DNA of 64,000 bases from Ecdyonurus torrentis (GCA_949318235.1 OX439134.1:16024091-16088090), one strand, 5' to 3'; shown: positions 27,772 through 41,287, numbered from the stretch's first letter. Translations and numbers: made by a program. Notes: a model not told the origin generated them from the sequence alone.

Positions 27772-28073
27772 ATAGCGTCAATGCATTTATGTTAAAGTGG
27801 ACAAAGTTGGATAACTCAATAATATGGTCAGCATAGGAAAATAACTCATTTTGCCAGTTTTAAAATACTACGCAATATTTCTGAGAACATTGAATCTTTT
27901 AATATGTTGAATTAGTATTTCAGTATGTGAGAAAAATAATAATAACAAAAAAATAATCATTTTCACTAAGAAAATAGCTAAAAACGAAGTTTGTCTTATG
28001 CTGAGCAATGTTATTCATTCCTCCAGTATGGCGTCCAAGCGCATTAAATATGACGTCATGCGCATAAACCCTA
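27772..28073. mobile_element. Family D MITE copy (inverted)
   Basis: It contains GGTCAGCATAGGAAAATAAC near its start and ends ATGACGTCATGCGCATAAAC. The terminal bases are mutated. Confidence 0.8.
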
Positions 28074-28213
28074 AATAGATGATAGCTTCTGTACTTTTGT
28101 AGTAATGAACTTTGTATTGCGTTGTAAGAAATCTGTACAGTGCGCCTGAAATGTCACAAGCAATTTCAGTGTTTTGAAACAATCAATACTTTAGGTTTTG
28201 GTGCATGCAAGTG

Positions 28214-28220
<7 letters not shown>

Positions 28221-28261
<41 letters not shown>
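28221..28261. repeat. Poly-T tract
   Basis: There are about 41 consecutive T. Confidence 0.97.
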
Positions 28262-28366
28262 CTAGAATATTAACTGCTTATATACAACTACACGTTATCC
28301 ACACAAATCGCATGATAAATCAAACACGGAAAAACGAAACTAACTGGTTAACTATATTGACTCAAC

Positions 28367-28514
28367 TATACTCGACTCAAAAAACCTGAGTTATACCTGC
28401 CGTTCGACCTTTTACGGTATCGCCCAGCCGCCCTTCTTCTCCTCAAATGTGACAATGGGCAATACTTTAGGCATGCCCGATTTAAATCGACTGAGGTTTT
28501 TAGAGTCGAGTATA
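28367..28514. mobile_element. Inverted-repeat element X
   Basis: TATACTCGACTCAAAAAACC is mirrored by GGTTTTTAGAGTCGAGTATA. The centre is unusually GC-rich for the window (CGCCCAGCCGCCC). Confidence 0.68.
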
Positions 28515-28891
28515 TCTGTATACTCAATATACTGTGTATATACAGCAAAAGGTATATATAACTTTTCACCAATAAAGCTCTACCGCAAGATCACTCTATT
28601 TTACAACAAAATATTATGTTGTACGGTCATTTCACTATAATAAATGATTTTCTATTTGCATATGGGAATAACATGTATTTAGATAGAGTTTTCCGTCAAC
28701 TGAAATCTTCATCTGATTGCATTGAATGGCCATAAGATAATAAAAATTCATTTTTAAGTAAAATGACACTTTGAAGACTTATACAGGGTAGTCTCCCCCC
28801 CCCCCCCCCCCCTCTCGAGAAGTCTGAAATATATGGCATAAAAGTCAAATACTCATGTGCTATACAAGCACATTAGCTATGTTATACTTAA

Positions 28892-29226
28892 AGCCATAGA
28901 CCACATAAAACAACATGTGCTTTTTAATGAATAAACACGAAATGGGATCTTCAAAACTGATGACAATTTTTACCAGAATATTAATGTAGCCCCACGAGAG
29001 AGCGGGAAAATACTGTAAAGTATGCAATTTGCGTGACAGTTCATGTTTATGACATCAAAAACATGCAAAAATTAGTATGAAAATGTTGTGCGGGTTGCAT
29101 AAATCGAATTTTTTGATCACTGCTACGGGGCTACTGTTGGGTTTTGTGACAAACTAATGTTATTTATGTAAATACCATCAAGTGTTTTGTGATATAAATG
29201 CTTATGTTTTTCTCTGGTCTATTCCT
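28892..29226. mobile_element. Family A MITE copy 6
   Basis: TTAA lies at 28888-28891 and 29227-29230. The right TTAA is shared with the adjoining family B element. Confidence 0.88.
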
Positions 29227-29230
29227 TTAA

Positions 29231-29570
29231 GGCGGGAAATCAGCTACTGCGGGATTTGACTAAAAAGTTGTAAAGACAGAAAAATCTGAAATTTTGTACA
29301 TTGATACATTAGGATTAGGTATCTTCAAAAATGTAAAATATTTGGGGGGTCACCATGTTAGATTTTTAATTATGATTTTTTGAAGTTTTAGTCCCATAAG
29401 AGCCCATGTTAATTTCATTAATTAATTTCTCTCTTATCTGATGGTCACGGGTTCTGAAAATTTTATCATAGGTAGCTGTTACTGTTAACTTTCAAATGGA
29501 ATCATAAAATTTCAAAGTTATCTTTTAGATTTTGAGATACAAGCCATCTATATACAATCCTTAACATAAT
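29231..29570. mobile_element. Family B MITE, full copy (inverted)
   Basis: TTAA lies at 29227-29230 and 29571-29574. It begins GGCGGGAAATCAGC. Its left TTAA is also the right TTAA of family A copy 6. Confidence 0.86.
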
Positions 29571-30189
29571 TTGTGATTTTTTTTCCCCCTCGTGCAACGT
29601 TAAATGATATTTGCAGCGCTATCAAGGTTTACTCTGTATAAGACTTGCAGTGTTATAATAATAATAATATACATTAATAATAATAATAATGTATAATAAT
29701 ACTCTAAAAGTGTTACACTTTTATTCTATAACAATTTGTGAATAGTCTGCAATAAAAAAGTCTATATGAGAGAACGTTTACGTGCTGTAATTTAAAAAAA
29801 ATTCTTATCATAAGTATTATAATTACACGATAAATTTAAACAACATTTCTATACGACGTAATATTTAAATCTGCATTATACATAAAATTAAATTCAATAT
29901 CAAATATATATAAATACAAGGACATAAAATGATTTTGACCTTTCTTTTCTTTCAAATATATATATATTTTTTATTGTTTTAGGTTTCAAAAGAGGTTTCG
30001 TGACAAGAAGCTCTTTAGTTTTTATATCATGATGTTGCAATATAGATTTTATTTGGTAACAAACGGTTTTAGAAACATGAAGGTATGGGGTGGTATAGGG
30101 GGGGTGTTATACATGCAAAAGCAAGGTCAGGGATTTTCTTCTTCATCAGCTGGTTTTTATATTTGTGACGTCACTGGAGAACGGAAAGA

Positions 30190-30193
<4 letters not shown>

Positions 30194-30248
<55 letters not shown>
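30194..30248. repeat. (GA)n microsatellite
   Basis: It is about 27 units and the first of four long GA/CT arrays within 1.3 kb. A TGACGTCA lies 11 bp upstream (30176-30183). Confidence 0.97.
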
Positions 30249-30251
<3 letters not shown>

Positions 30252-30627
30252 AAAACTAATATTGAAAAACAAAATTAACACAAATATTTACTAAAATTTT
30301 AGCTAAAAACCAACTCTTTTAAAAATTTACTTAATGGACGCTTAAAACTTTTAGGAAATTAAAGTGGATTTGAATTGGATATAAGCTCATTGGGCAATGT
30401 CAGCTTTGTCACTAAATAAAAAGTTAATTTTATTTACTTATTTCATGATAGAATTAAAGAAAATTCAATGAATTAAATTACTCAGAGAGAAATACAATAA
30501 TAGAGAGAGAAAGAGGAAAAGCGAGTTGTATAAAGAAGAATAAGTGAGAGAAAAAATAAAATAAAAATCGAGCAAAATTCTTAACTTTTATTCGAAACAT
30601 AAATTTGTTTATTAAATATCATGTATG

Positions 30628-30640
30628 ATAGAGAGAGAGA

Positions 30641-30734
<94 letters not shown>
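30628..30734. repeat. (GA)n microsatellite
   Basis: It is about 50 units with one GG interruption. Confidence 0.98.
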
Positions 30735-31159
30735 TATTAATCAAAGGGTACCATAGTTTAACTGCAGAAAAGTCTGATTGTTTTGTAATTATAGAACTTT
30801 TTATTCAAATAACCGCAAGTACCTATTTTTCAGTCTTACTCTTCTCTTTTAATGTGTTTTAAAAAAATCGTCTTACTTTTTGTTTCTCTTTCACTGCTGT
30901 TTGTGTATTACTTATATTTGGGGAGGGGGGGGGGAAGAAAAAAAAAAAGACAAAGCATTATAAATAATTAAATACTTTTGTAAAACAAAGCGTAATGTAA
31001 AATATATAAAAATTTGATATTAAAAAGCTTTATGTATACAGAACAGAACATATTTCTCTCTATTGTGAAAAGGAACAAAAATCAATATTGATTCATAATT
31101 AGCGAACTGGTTTCACCTGAAGACTGAATATTTTTGAAGCTCGTAAGTGTACAATGACG

Positions 31160-31163
<4 letters not shown>

Positions 31164-31235
<72 letters not shown>
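31164..31235. repeat. (CT)n microsatellite
   Basis: It is about 34 units, in opposite sense to the (GA)n 145 bp downstream. Confidence 0.98.
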
Positions 31236-31236
<1 letters not shown>

Positions 31237-31375
31237 ATTTAGAATTTCAATCAAAGAATAGATTAATGTAGAGCAAACGTATCGCAAAATCTGTGATGAT
31301 GTGCAAAAGTTTTTGAGGTAAGTTTTTTTTTTTTTTTTTTTTTTTTGTATCGCGTGCTTATGTAAGATCAATTGT

Positions 31376-31379
<4 letters not shown>

Positions 31380-31457
<78 letters not shown>
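31380..31457. repeat. (GA)n microsatellite
   Basis: It is about 39 units and pairs potentially with the (CT)n array upstream. Confidence 0.98.
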
Positions 31458-31461
<4 letters not shown>

Positions 31462-31913
31462 ACTGCGGTTCCACACTGCGGTGTACTATGCGGCTCTACT
31501 ACTTATGTTTATATATACGTCACTTCGAGTCCAAAACGTCTCACTTTACTTTACTAAATATGTCATATTAATATATTGATGGACCAATACACAACGTCTC
31601 TTCCTCTCTCTCTCTCCTTCACACCTGTACCACTTTGTACCGTTCATTATTGTCACCTGACCGGTGTAGTCGATTTCATTATAGAACGAGTGGAGAAAAA
31701 ATCGTGGTGGTAACACTTTATAAACAAATAAAAATAATTCACAATTTACTTTAATTATATTGAATATTACATAGGTTTTTTAATTACATTTTCCATTATT
31801 TTATTTTTAATTTGCACTAGATTGTAAATTTAGAGTATTGATTTAGTTATTTAGATGATGTGTACATACATGATCTGCATTAAATTTGCAAGTGTATATT
31901 TAAATGATACGTA

Positions 31914-31948
<35 letters not shown>

Positions 31949-32696
31949 TTGTAATAAAATGTTATCTTTCTCACTCGTGCAATAGCAATTCCAGCTTTGA
32001 GCTGAATGCTTTTTTTTTTTACCGTATTGCAGAAGTGCATGCAGTTTTTTGCAGAGTGCACACATATATAAATACATTGCTGCCTATATAAGCAAATTGG
32101 GACTACTATACAACTTGTACAATTAAATGTATCGAGTCAAAGTGTTTTCACTTTTTATTTATTTTTTGTTTATTTATTATTATTATTATTTGACATATAT
32201 GAGCTTACTTTTGCTATATAAATTTATTATTTAAAAAACACACTTTACATTTCAAAACCCAAAATACCGATATTTATTTTTAGTTTGTTAAATTTGAAGG
32301 AAATTGAAAATTGAACATGAAGGTACAAAAATGAAGGGCTATATATTTACGGTAATATGCTATAAATTTAAGACGCAATAATATTTCAACGTTTACAATT
32401 TGTTTCGCCCACACAAAATGCTAAAAATATATAAAAACAAAAAACAAAAAAAAATTTAGAAATTTTTAATTTGATCAGAACATTTTCAGGTTACATTGGC
32501 TAAAAACTACCGATTATGCAGACATGAGCATGTATATTATACAGTAGTGTCTTGATATTGGCTAGGAAGTTCAATAGCTTGACTAGATTACCTAATGTAA
32601 ACTCGGCGGTGTTATTTTATTTTCTTACTTTGTTATTGAATTTTAGCTTTCAGCCGCACATTTATGTTTCTGTTACGATAACTAGTAAACATTTAG

Positions 32697-33107
32697 ACCA
32701 GGAAACGTAACTCAAATCCCTATAAAAGTGGAAAAAAATTAGGAGAAGTCTGATTTTTTTAGGGTTGGTATAGAGACCATTGCCCCAAACTATTACCCAT
32801 AGATTCTCCTGCTTTTCCGGGCATAACTTCGTTACAAATTGAGATATTTTAATAAATCGTATTTCATTTTTTTTGTTACATTCTTTACTGTGTTAATCAT
32901 TATTGTCTAAAATTTCAAGTTTTTATACAAAATGTGAAAATGTGGAGAAAGTAGCTGAAGTGGTAAAGTGTTCCGTTTTTGTGTTTCCGGAAAAGCTCAA
33001 GGGTCAAGGGCAATTTTTGGAAAGCTTGGGGCAATGGTCTCTACCAACCCTGAAAAATTCAGACTTGTCCTAATTTTTTTCCACTTTTTTTTATTTTTCT
33101 TGGTTTA
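32697..33107. mobile_element. Foldback element E
   Basis: AAAGTGGAAAAAAATTAGGA followed by GTCTGATTTTTTTAGGGTTG and GACCATTGCCCCA at 32725-32789 is mirrored at about 33025-33089. The ~235-bp middle is unpaired. It immediately precedes the large foldback. Confidence 0.78.
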
Positions 33108-33122
33108 ATTATACAATACTAC

Positions 33123-35486
33123 ATATCGGGTCTTCCGGATAGAGAAGTCATCTTAGGATTTTGATTAAAATTTGAAAATTCAAGTTTGCATACTTGAAAC
33201 GTTTCGGTAAATCATGCTAAAATATTTATAAAATAATCTTTGGAATCGTAATTTTATTGGCTTTAAGATGGTGTTTTTAAAATATTTTTAGCTTTTACAG
33301 TAATTAAGCAGGACGAAATTCTTTACGAAATAACACGATTTTTTGCATCTTCGTCCGCAAATATCAACTTTGCACTTCTCTCATTGCTACAAGAATGTAC
33401 CAAAAAAATGATTGTTTTTTACATAAGTTGCAAAAAACTATCTAATTTTCAAATGTATTTTTTAAAAATCAATTCTATGCAAAAAAATGCGAAATTTTTG
33501 CAATTTTAACAAAGATTTAATTTCATTTAATATCTCCGACGTTAATTAATATATTTGGATGCTGCTTTAACAAATATTTAGGAAAGTTTTTTATGTAATT
33601 TATTTTTTATATTTGAATAAAATATTCCATGTGAAAGTAATTAAAATAATTGCGTAAAGAAAAGGCATTATTTTAGAGAAGGAAAAGGTAGAAGAGAAAA
33701 AAAGAGAGAGCAACGTGGCAACATTGTAGAGAAGTGATGTCACCGCGGCTCATCGCCTTGATGGATTTGCCTACCTGCCTGTCGTTTGCTATAGGATCTT
33801 TTCATTCATGTTAAAGTCGACGCCATGCTGGATAACTCAATAACACGGGTGGCATAGGAAAATAACTCATTTTGCCAGTTTAAAACCACTATGCAATATA
33901 TTTGAGAGCATTATTGATACTGTAAATATGTTGAATTAGTATCTCAAGTATGTGAGAAGAATAACAACAACAAAAATTGAACAGATTTTCAAAAGAAATG
34001 TATCTAAATCGAAATTTGTCCTTTGCTCAGCAATATTAATCACTACTCCAGTATGGCTTCCAAGCGCATTAAATATGACGTCATTTGCATATACACCCTA
34101 AAAATAAACCGAACCGTGATTTTATTCTTCTTCCCGCTTGTCTCCCGTTTTCTTTTAAAATAAAAAGTATAAAAACAATAATAAAACTTTTAATGGCTAT
34201 ATTAACATGCTACACTCATAATGATATATTTACTTACAAATGATTTTAAGTAAAAAAATTTACAGTTATTTTTTTTAACATTAGAAAAAAAATATATTAA
34301 AGTGCAAGAAACTTTTTTTTTTTTTTTTATTTATTTTTTTTTGTAAAAATAGCATCAGTTGGACTATTTTTTGTCCTCTGTAATTATTACAAAAACTCAT
34401 TCAAAAGTTTGAGTTATATTTTATTGAAAAATAAAATGCTTAAAAATACAATAATAAAAAATTAATTTACTGTAGAATTCAGGGTTGAAAACAAATTTGA
34501 CACTGTAATATATAAAAAGTAAACAAAAAAAAAAAAAAAAAAAAAACTGGTGGTAATGAAAGCCCGCATATCTCCCAACTTAAAAAAAAACGCTAATTTT
34601 TCAATAATATAATTTTCTTTTGAAAATCTGTTCAATTTTTGTTGTTGTTATTTTTCTCACATACTTGAGATACTAATTCAATATATTTACAGTATCAATG
34701 CTCGCAAATATATTGCATAGTGGTTTTAAACTGGCAAAATGAGTTATTTTCCTATGCCACCCGTGTTATTGAGTTATCCAGCATGGCGTCGACTTTAACA
34801 TGAATGAAAAGATCCTATAGCAAACGACAGGCAGGTAGGCAAATCCATCAAGGCGATGAGCCGCGGTGACATCACTTCTCTACAATGTTGCCACGTTGCT
34901 CTCTCTTTTTTTCTCTTCTACCTTTTCCTTCTCTAAAATAATGCCTTTTCTTTACGCAATTATTTTAATTACTTTCACATGGAATATTTTATTCAAATAT
35001 AAAAAATAAATTACATAAAAAACTTTCCTAAATATTTGTTAAAGCAGCATCCAAATATATTAATTAACGTCGGAGATATTAAATGAAATTAAATCTTTGT
35101 TAAAATTGCAAAAATTTCGCATTTTTTTGCATAGAATTGATTTTTAAAAAATACATTTGAAAATTAGATAGTTTTTTGCAACTTATGTAAAAAACAATCA
35201 TTTTTTTGGTTCATTCTTGTAGCAATGAGAGAAGTGCAAAGTTGATATTTGCGGACGAAGATGCAAAAAATCGTGTTATTTCGTAAAGAATTTCGTCCTG
35301 CTTAATTACTGTAAAAGCTAAAAATATTTTAAAAACACCATCTTAAAGCCAATAAAATTACGATTCCAAAGATTATTTTATAAATATTTTAGCATGATTT
35401 ACCGAAACGTTTCAAGTATGCAAACTTGAATTTTCAAATTTTAATCAAAATCCTAAGATGACTTCTCTATCCGGAAGACCCGATAT
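33123..35486. repeat. Large foldback: ~875-bp inverted arms around a 615-bp loop
   Basis: The left arm 33123-33998 and right arm 34614-35486 are reverse complements, with very few differences seen (for example one base near 33405/35207). The inner edges lie inside a family D element: complete on the left, truncated on the right. No transposase or open frame lies in the arms. It is in COQ5 intron 4, so it would be transcribed as a long hairpin. Confidence 0.9.
33790..34101. mobile_element. Family D MITE copy crossing the inner edge of the large foldback
   Basis: This is a complete element, from CTATAGGATCTTTTCATTC to GACGTCATTTGCATATACAC. Its first ~209 bp are part of the left foldback arm, and the remainder lies in the loop. 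Confidence 0.82.
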
Positions 35487-36076
35487 TATACATTACTACA
35501 GCCAACCCCTTCTATTTATTGTTTTCCTGTGTTGAGAAAGTTTTATCAAAAAATTTTGAGATAAAAGAGAGCGAGAGTGTGAGAGAGAAGTGGACAGAGA
35601 GAGATGCAGAATGAATGTAAATGTTTATCGGTTGCCAAGGTAACGCACGTGGGCGACCCTCTGCTGCTATATACACGTGTACAGATGTGGGCGTACCGTA
35701 GACCTTATTGCTCTATAATAATCATCAACATCCTTTATATTACATAAATATAAAATAACAAACTCAACATAACACAAAGAATACATTTTAATCTTCTCGT
35801 TGAAATTATTATATAATCTTTTCAATATGACTTTTATAATAATAAAAATAATAACAAAAGAAAATAAACGTCATTTTTTTAGCATAACTTATAATTAGTT
35901 TTAGATGATTATATTATCAAATAGTTGTTGTTATATTATAATGCTAAAACGTTTAATTTTTTTTTTTTTTTTTTTTGTGCAAAATGTTAAATAAGTAATT
36001 CATTTCTTTAATCCTACAAACAGAATACATATTATGCAATGAGAAAGACCAAAACTTTTTAGGGGGTAAATTCATT

Positions 36077-36303
36077 GCATATTTGATAGATAGATATGCA
36101 AATTTCTAATTTTTAAGTTGCGCATGAAGTATTTTTTATTAATGTTTGAAAATACAATGGATGATGTAACTGCGGCGTCAACTTTTCCTATGCCTACATG
36201 GATAAGTTGACGCCCATGACGTCAATTACTGATTTTCAAAAAATAATTAAAAATACTTAATGAACTAAAAAATTAGAAATTTGCACATCAATCGACTGAA
36301 TAC
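36077..36303. mobile_element. Family H inverted-repeat element, copy 2
   Basis: TATGCAAATTTCTAATTTTT is mirrored by AAAAATTAGAAATTTGCACA. The centre has GGCGTCAACTTTTCCTATGC and AGTTGACGCC, and a TGACGTCA at 36217-36224. Confidence 0.7.
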
Positions 36304-36618
36304 TTACTGGCGAGGATGTTTTTTTTTTTTTTTTTTTTTTTAGCATCTATTAAAATTTCAGAATAATCCATTTAATTATAATAATTAATTAATATAATGC
36401 AGAACTCAATGAGATTGATCCCTTTTAGTAAATAACTATCTACTACTGTACATTGCAGGTACAGTACCTGTTCTTGCTCTACTACACTAATTAGCATACG
36501 GTAAATAGATAACCTTTATTCTCCTCTTGAATCTATAAACTTAGTTTCACTTCTGTCAGAATTATCTTTGACTGAAAGTTGTAAAAAAAAAAAAAAAAAT
36601 TAGAAACAAATACATAAA

Positions 36619-36920
36619 TACACTCTAAAAATTAGTGCAATACTTTAGTTACGAATACTAACTTATTTAAGATATACACTTTTAAGTTATTATGAGTATT
36701 GAGTATAGCTAAAATAATGCATGTTAGCAAATTATTAAAAATAGCTAATTTTACTTAAAAAAGCTTTAAAAAACTTTAAAAAACTCAAAACAACTTAAAT
36801 TAGCTATTTTTAATAACTTGCTAAAATGCATTATTTTAGCTACTCATAATAACTTAAAAGAGTATATCTTAAATAAGTTAGGATTCGTAACTAAAATAAT
36901 GCACCAATTTTTAGAGTGTA
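36619..36920. mobile_element. Palindromic MITE with TACACTCTAAAAATT ends (family R)
   Basis: It reads TACACTCTAAAAATTAGTGC at the left and its near complement at the right. The arms are complementary almost to the centre, through AAATAAGTTAG and AATAATGCAT segments. A TA duplication is likely. Confidence 0.82.
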
Positions 36921-37237
36921 GAAGAAGTTTAGCTGTAGAAGCAGAATTATAGTTTTAAATACTTAAATATATTTTGCAGTAACAATAACGATGACATGAC
37001 AATTCAAATATATAAAAATTTCACCATGCAAAATTTAGATGAAGAACACGTACAATTTTATTGAAAATTTACTACCATAAAGCTTCATGTTAATTTCAAT
37101 TAATCTCATCCATTAATTTCATTTATCCTAAAAAAATTATCATAAAGTTAGTTGTAATGTTATTAATTTTTTAAAAACGTAAGGGTACAGGTTTAGAAAT
37201 ACAAGCCTTCCAATCATGACCTTTAAAGTAACATTAA

Positions 37238-37574
37238 AGCCATAGACCACATAAAACAACATGTGCTTTTTAATAAATAAACACGAAATGGGATCTTTAA
37301 AACTGATGACAATTTTTACCAGAATGTTAATGTAGCCCCACGAGAGAGCGTGAAAAAACTGTAAAGTATGCAATTTAAGTGACTATTCATGTTTATGACG
37401 TCAGAAACATACAAAAATTAGTATGAAAATGTTGTGCGGGTTGCATAAATCGAATTTTCTGATCACACTACTACGGGGCTACTGACGGGTTTTGAGACAA
37501 ACTAAAGTTATTTATGGAAATCCCATCAAGTGTTTTGTGATATAAAAGCTTATGTTTTTCTCTGGTCTATTTCT
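37238..37574. mobile_element. Family A MITE copy 7
   Basis: TTAA lies at 37234-37237 and 37575-37578. The full-length core includes GACGTCAGAAACAT. Confidence 0.88.
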
Positions 37575-38099
37575 TTAATGTATTAGAATAGAAGTTGGCA
37601 CACATAACACTAATATATTAGAAGGGAAGAATGGACACACAGAAACACAGCTCAAAGAATATAAGGAAATATTTAAGCTTATAAACATATTATAGTAACA
37701 AACACCTATACAAAGCCTTGATAGGGATTGCTCCTCACCAAATATAATACTCTAAGAGGATTTATATATAGAATATAATTCTAGGCAAGTGTTGTCCCTT
37801 CCAAACCACTACATAAATTATATACATATAGGTTAAATCTTGAAATGAATTGAATTTCATGATTATTTTATAGTGGGGTGGGGGTGGAGTGAGAAAGGTT
37901 ACTATTGTTTATATGCTTTTAATTAAAAACCTTTCAGCACACAAGATTGCTCCTTATTCTAAAATGTATGTGACACATCAAACGAGGAAATAATATGAGG
38001 TATATTTTCTATTTTAATGAGAAAATGTACATTTTAAATATTTAATTTTATAAATAGTTTGGAGAGAGGAAAACTAACATTATATATGAAATTGTTTAA

Positions 38100-38408
38100 A
38101 GGCGTACAACACCTTGAACAAAAAAAGTTGTGTAATATCCTAACAAACCTAAAAATCAACGTTGATTTGGCCGGAGTCATTGATTTTTAATTTATTTTCC
38201 ATTCACAATATGCTGCTGGCGGTCACTGACGTCAAAGCTTGCTTGTTTTACGTGCGCGTAAACCGGGTGAGCTGTGACGTCAGTGACAGCCAGTGGCATT
38301 TTGTGAATGGAAAATAAATTAGAAATCAATGACTCCGGCCTAATCAACGTTGATTTTCAGGTTTGTTAGGATATTACACAACTTTTTTGTTCAAGGTGTT
38401 CTACGCCT
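38100..38408. mobile_element. Family C palindromic MITE
   Basis: TTAA lies at 38096-38099 and 38409-38412. It has nearly complete arm complementarity, the same centre as the 26-kb copy, and paired ACGTCA sites. Confidence 0.9.
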
Positions 38409-38845
38409 TTAATACAATATTTAGAGGTTTATACATATAAGTATATTGTACCAAAGACAATACACATGGTCTTAATTGTAAGTACTCATACTTTTTTAGT
38501 TGGATAGGATTTTCTTTTGTTTACTAATTTATCAGTTGAAACAGTGATTTGGATATAGAAATTTTAATCACTCCAAAAAAAAAAAAAAAAATGTGTATTT
38601 ATTTTCTTAATAATTTATAATATTTAAATTATAGTATACGTAATTATGTTATTAATAATGAAAGATTAACAAATAAATATGTGATAAATAAATAATCGTC
38701 TTTATTAAAAAAAAAAAAAAAAAATGCATAGATAGAAAAAAAAAATCAAAAGGGCGAGGTTTAAGCCTGACAATATGTCTGGCCCACTCTTACACAATTG
38801 ATCAAACATCAATCAAAATTATAAAATAATAGTTGCAATAATTTT

Positions 38846-38886
<41 letters not shown>

Positions 38887-39955
38887 GGCGTAGATGTAGA
38901 TAATATTAATAATAGCAATAAAAATTAACTTTGTAAAAGTGGTTTTTATTTATTTAAATTTTAAAGTGATCATTTAGTATAAGATTTTATTACGTTTTAG
39001 TTTTTAGGGAAAAGTCATAAGTTCATTGTTTTTCCAGCTCGATCATCAAAATAATTGTATTAAAATTCTAACTATATTTTAGTGCTGTAAAAATGATCCA
39101 GTCACTTAACGATTCTAAGTCTCGGTCTTTCAAGTTTTTTTTTTTTTTTTTTTCCCAAAATTGTTGAACACAAAAATTGTTGAAAAATATAATTTTCTTA
39201 ATTATTAATCATATCATAATAATCATCTTAAAAAAAAGAAAAAAAACTGGAAGAGCGAGATTAAGTCCTGACAACAACTCACTCAATTACCATGTCATTA
39301 AAATGCATATTAGGGGACCCAACTTAAGGTCCCAACTAGGTTGAAGTGTGCCAGACAAGTCATGAGGCCTAAGCCTAGCAGTTTCAAAAAAGTTTTATAA
39401 TATTTTTGAATAAAAATAGTTATTTAATTTAACCACACCAAAATGATAATAACAATAATTGAAACCATATATATTTTATCCATGATTGTAACATTATACC
39501 CACACTATAAGTCATATTTAATCAATATTGTTCTATTTATATGCATAATTAATAGGTATAAAATAATTGACTTCTCATATTACTCTCACGCCTACACATT
39601 TACTGTAGAGTAGAAATAACAAATTACTATGTATCCTGAAAAGTAGGCAACATGTGCAACAACGCTTTTGGATGAACTTTTGCAATAGCAAGTAACTTAA
39701 CTTTTTGCAATCAAAAATATAATACAAAAATTTCAATAATAAAGAAAAATATAAATGTACAATTTTTAACACAGAAATCTTCATTACGCCCTAATATATA
39801 TATGTATATTATTATATTTATTATATCGTAATTGTATACAAGAATCTGATATATCTGCCAAACTGAACGTTTGCAACATATAAAATTAAGAAATGAAATG
39901 TTACTTAAAAGTTTATTTATGTCAAACACATGCAAACACGATCAAACATTTTTAA

Positions 39956-40295
39956 AGGAATAGACAAGAGAAAAACATAAGCATTTATATCACAAAATAC
40001 TTGATGGGATTTACGTAAATAACATTAGTTTGTCTCAAAATCCAACAGTAGCCCTGTAGCAGTGATCAGAAAATTCGATTTATGCAATCGACTCCGCACA
40101 GCATTTTCATACTAATTTTTGCATGTTTCTGATGTCATAAACATGAATTTTCATGCAAATTGCATACTTGAAAGTATTTTTACGCTCTCACGTGGAGCTA
40201 CAGTAACATTCTGGTAAAAATTAGCATCAGATTTGAAGAACCCATTTTGTGTTAATTCATTAAAAAGCACATGTTGTTTTATGTGGTCTATGGCT
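39956..40295. mobile_element. Family A MITE copy 8 (inverted)
   Basis: TTAA lies at 39952-39955 and 40296-40299. It contains a small insertion near 40088 relative to the other copies. The internal site reads GATGTCAT instead of GACGTCAT. Confidence 0.87.
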
Positions 40296-40409
40296 TTAAC
40301 TTATTCCACTTTAAAAAGATAACATGCCAATGAGGAAAATTTAAATGTTATAATGTAAACTTTTAAGGCAAATTATGTTTTTTTAATTAAAAATATCAAT
40401 AAAACTGTC

Positions 40410-40449
<40 letters not shown>

Positions 40450-41287
40450 AAAAAAAGTAAAAAAAAAAATAAAAAAATAAATAAATCATTCAATTTTATT
40501 TGAAAATTGTATTAGTTATTTTGGCTATATAGATAACCTCGAAAAATTATTTTGAAAAAAGTATAGTTCCCCATTTGACTTGCAATTCAGTCACCCCCAG
40601 AGTGCCCGATATTATGACATTTTTTATATTCATATTAATTTTTTTCTTACGCTTCCCCCCCCCCCCCCCTATCTATCCTTAAACTTACATTAAATAATTT
40701 ATTCTAACAAAAAAGATCCAATTCAATAAGCTCGATGATAGAAGCTGTGAAAACACTTATATTAATGCAAACATTATTTCCATATAACAGAATACAATTT
40801 TAAATTATTTCAATAAGTATACTTTGACATTTGATATTGCATAATATGGAAATTTAAAATTGAAGGAGGAAAAGAAGATACTGTATAAACTTTATTTAAA
40901 ATAAACATATACAAAAGGAAGAATTTCCCCGAACCTAATTATACACAAACTGCACTTGTAAGGTTTTACTTGAAATATATAAATCCTTTTTTAGCATTCC
41001 AAACGTTTTCAAATAATAATGAAAACACTGTAAGAAAGAAAAATATTATTGGTGTTAATGTATACTCACAAGTCAGTGTTAGTCATGTTATAATTATTTG
41101 ATTTCTTTTGTATATTTATAACTATTTTTAATGTGTACGTATATAATATTGCTATGAAAAAAAAGAGAGAGAGAAAAAAAAAAAAAAAAAAAAGATACTA
41201 ATTTATTTGGTATTCGAATTTGCATCCAGATCATTTGTATCAAATCAGGAAAATAGTACGGACGGTCCGAGCTGATTTTTGGAGCCT

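Noticed and set aside
38745..39370. Two similar patches after poly-A runs (GGGCGAGGTTTAAGCCTGAC near 38753 and GAGCGAGATTAAGTCCTGAC near 39253)
   Set aside because: They look like fragments of one repeat, but I could not find ends, target duplications or a promoter, so no element is called.
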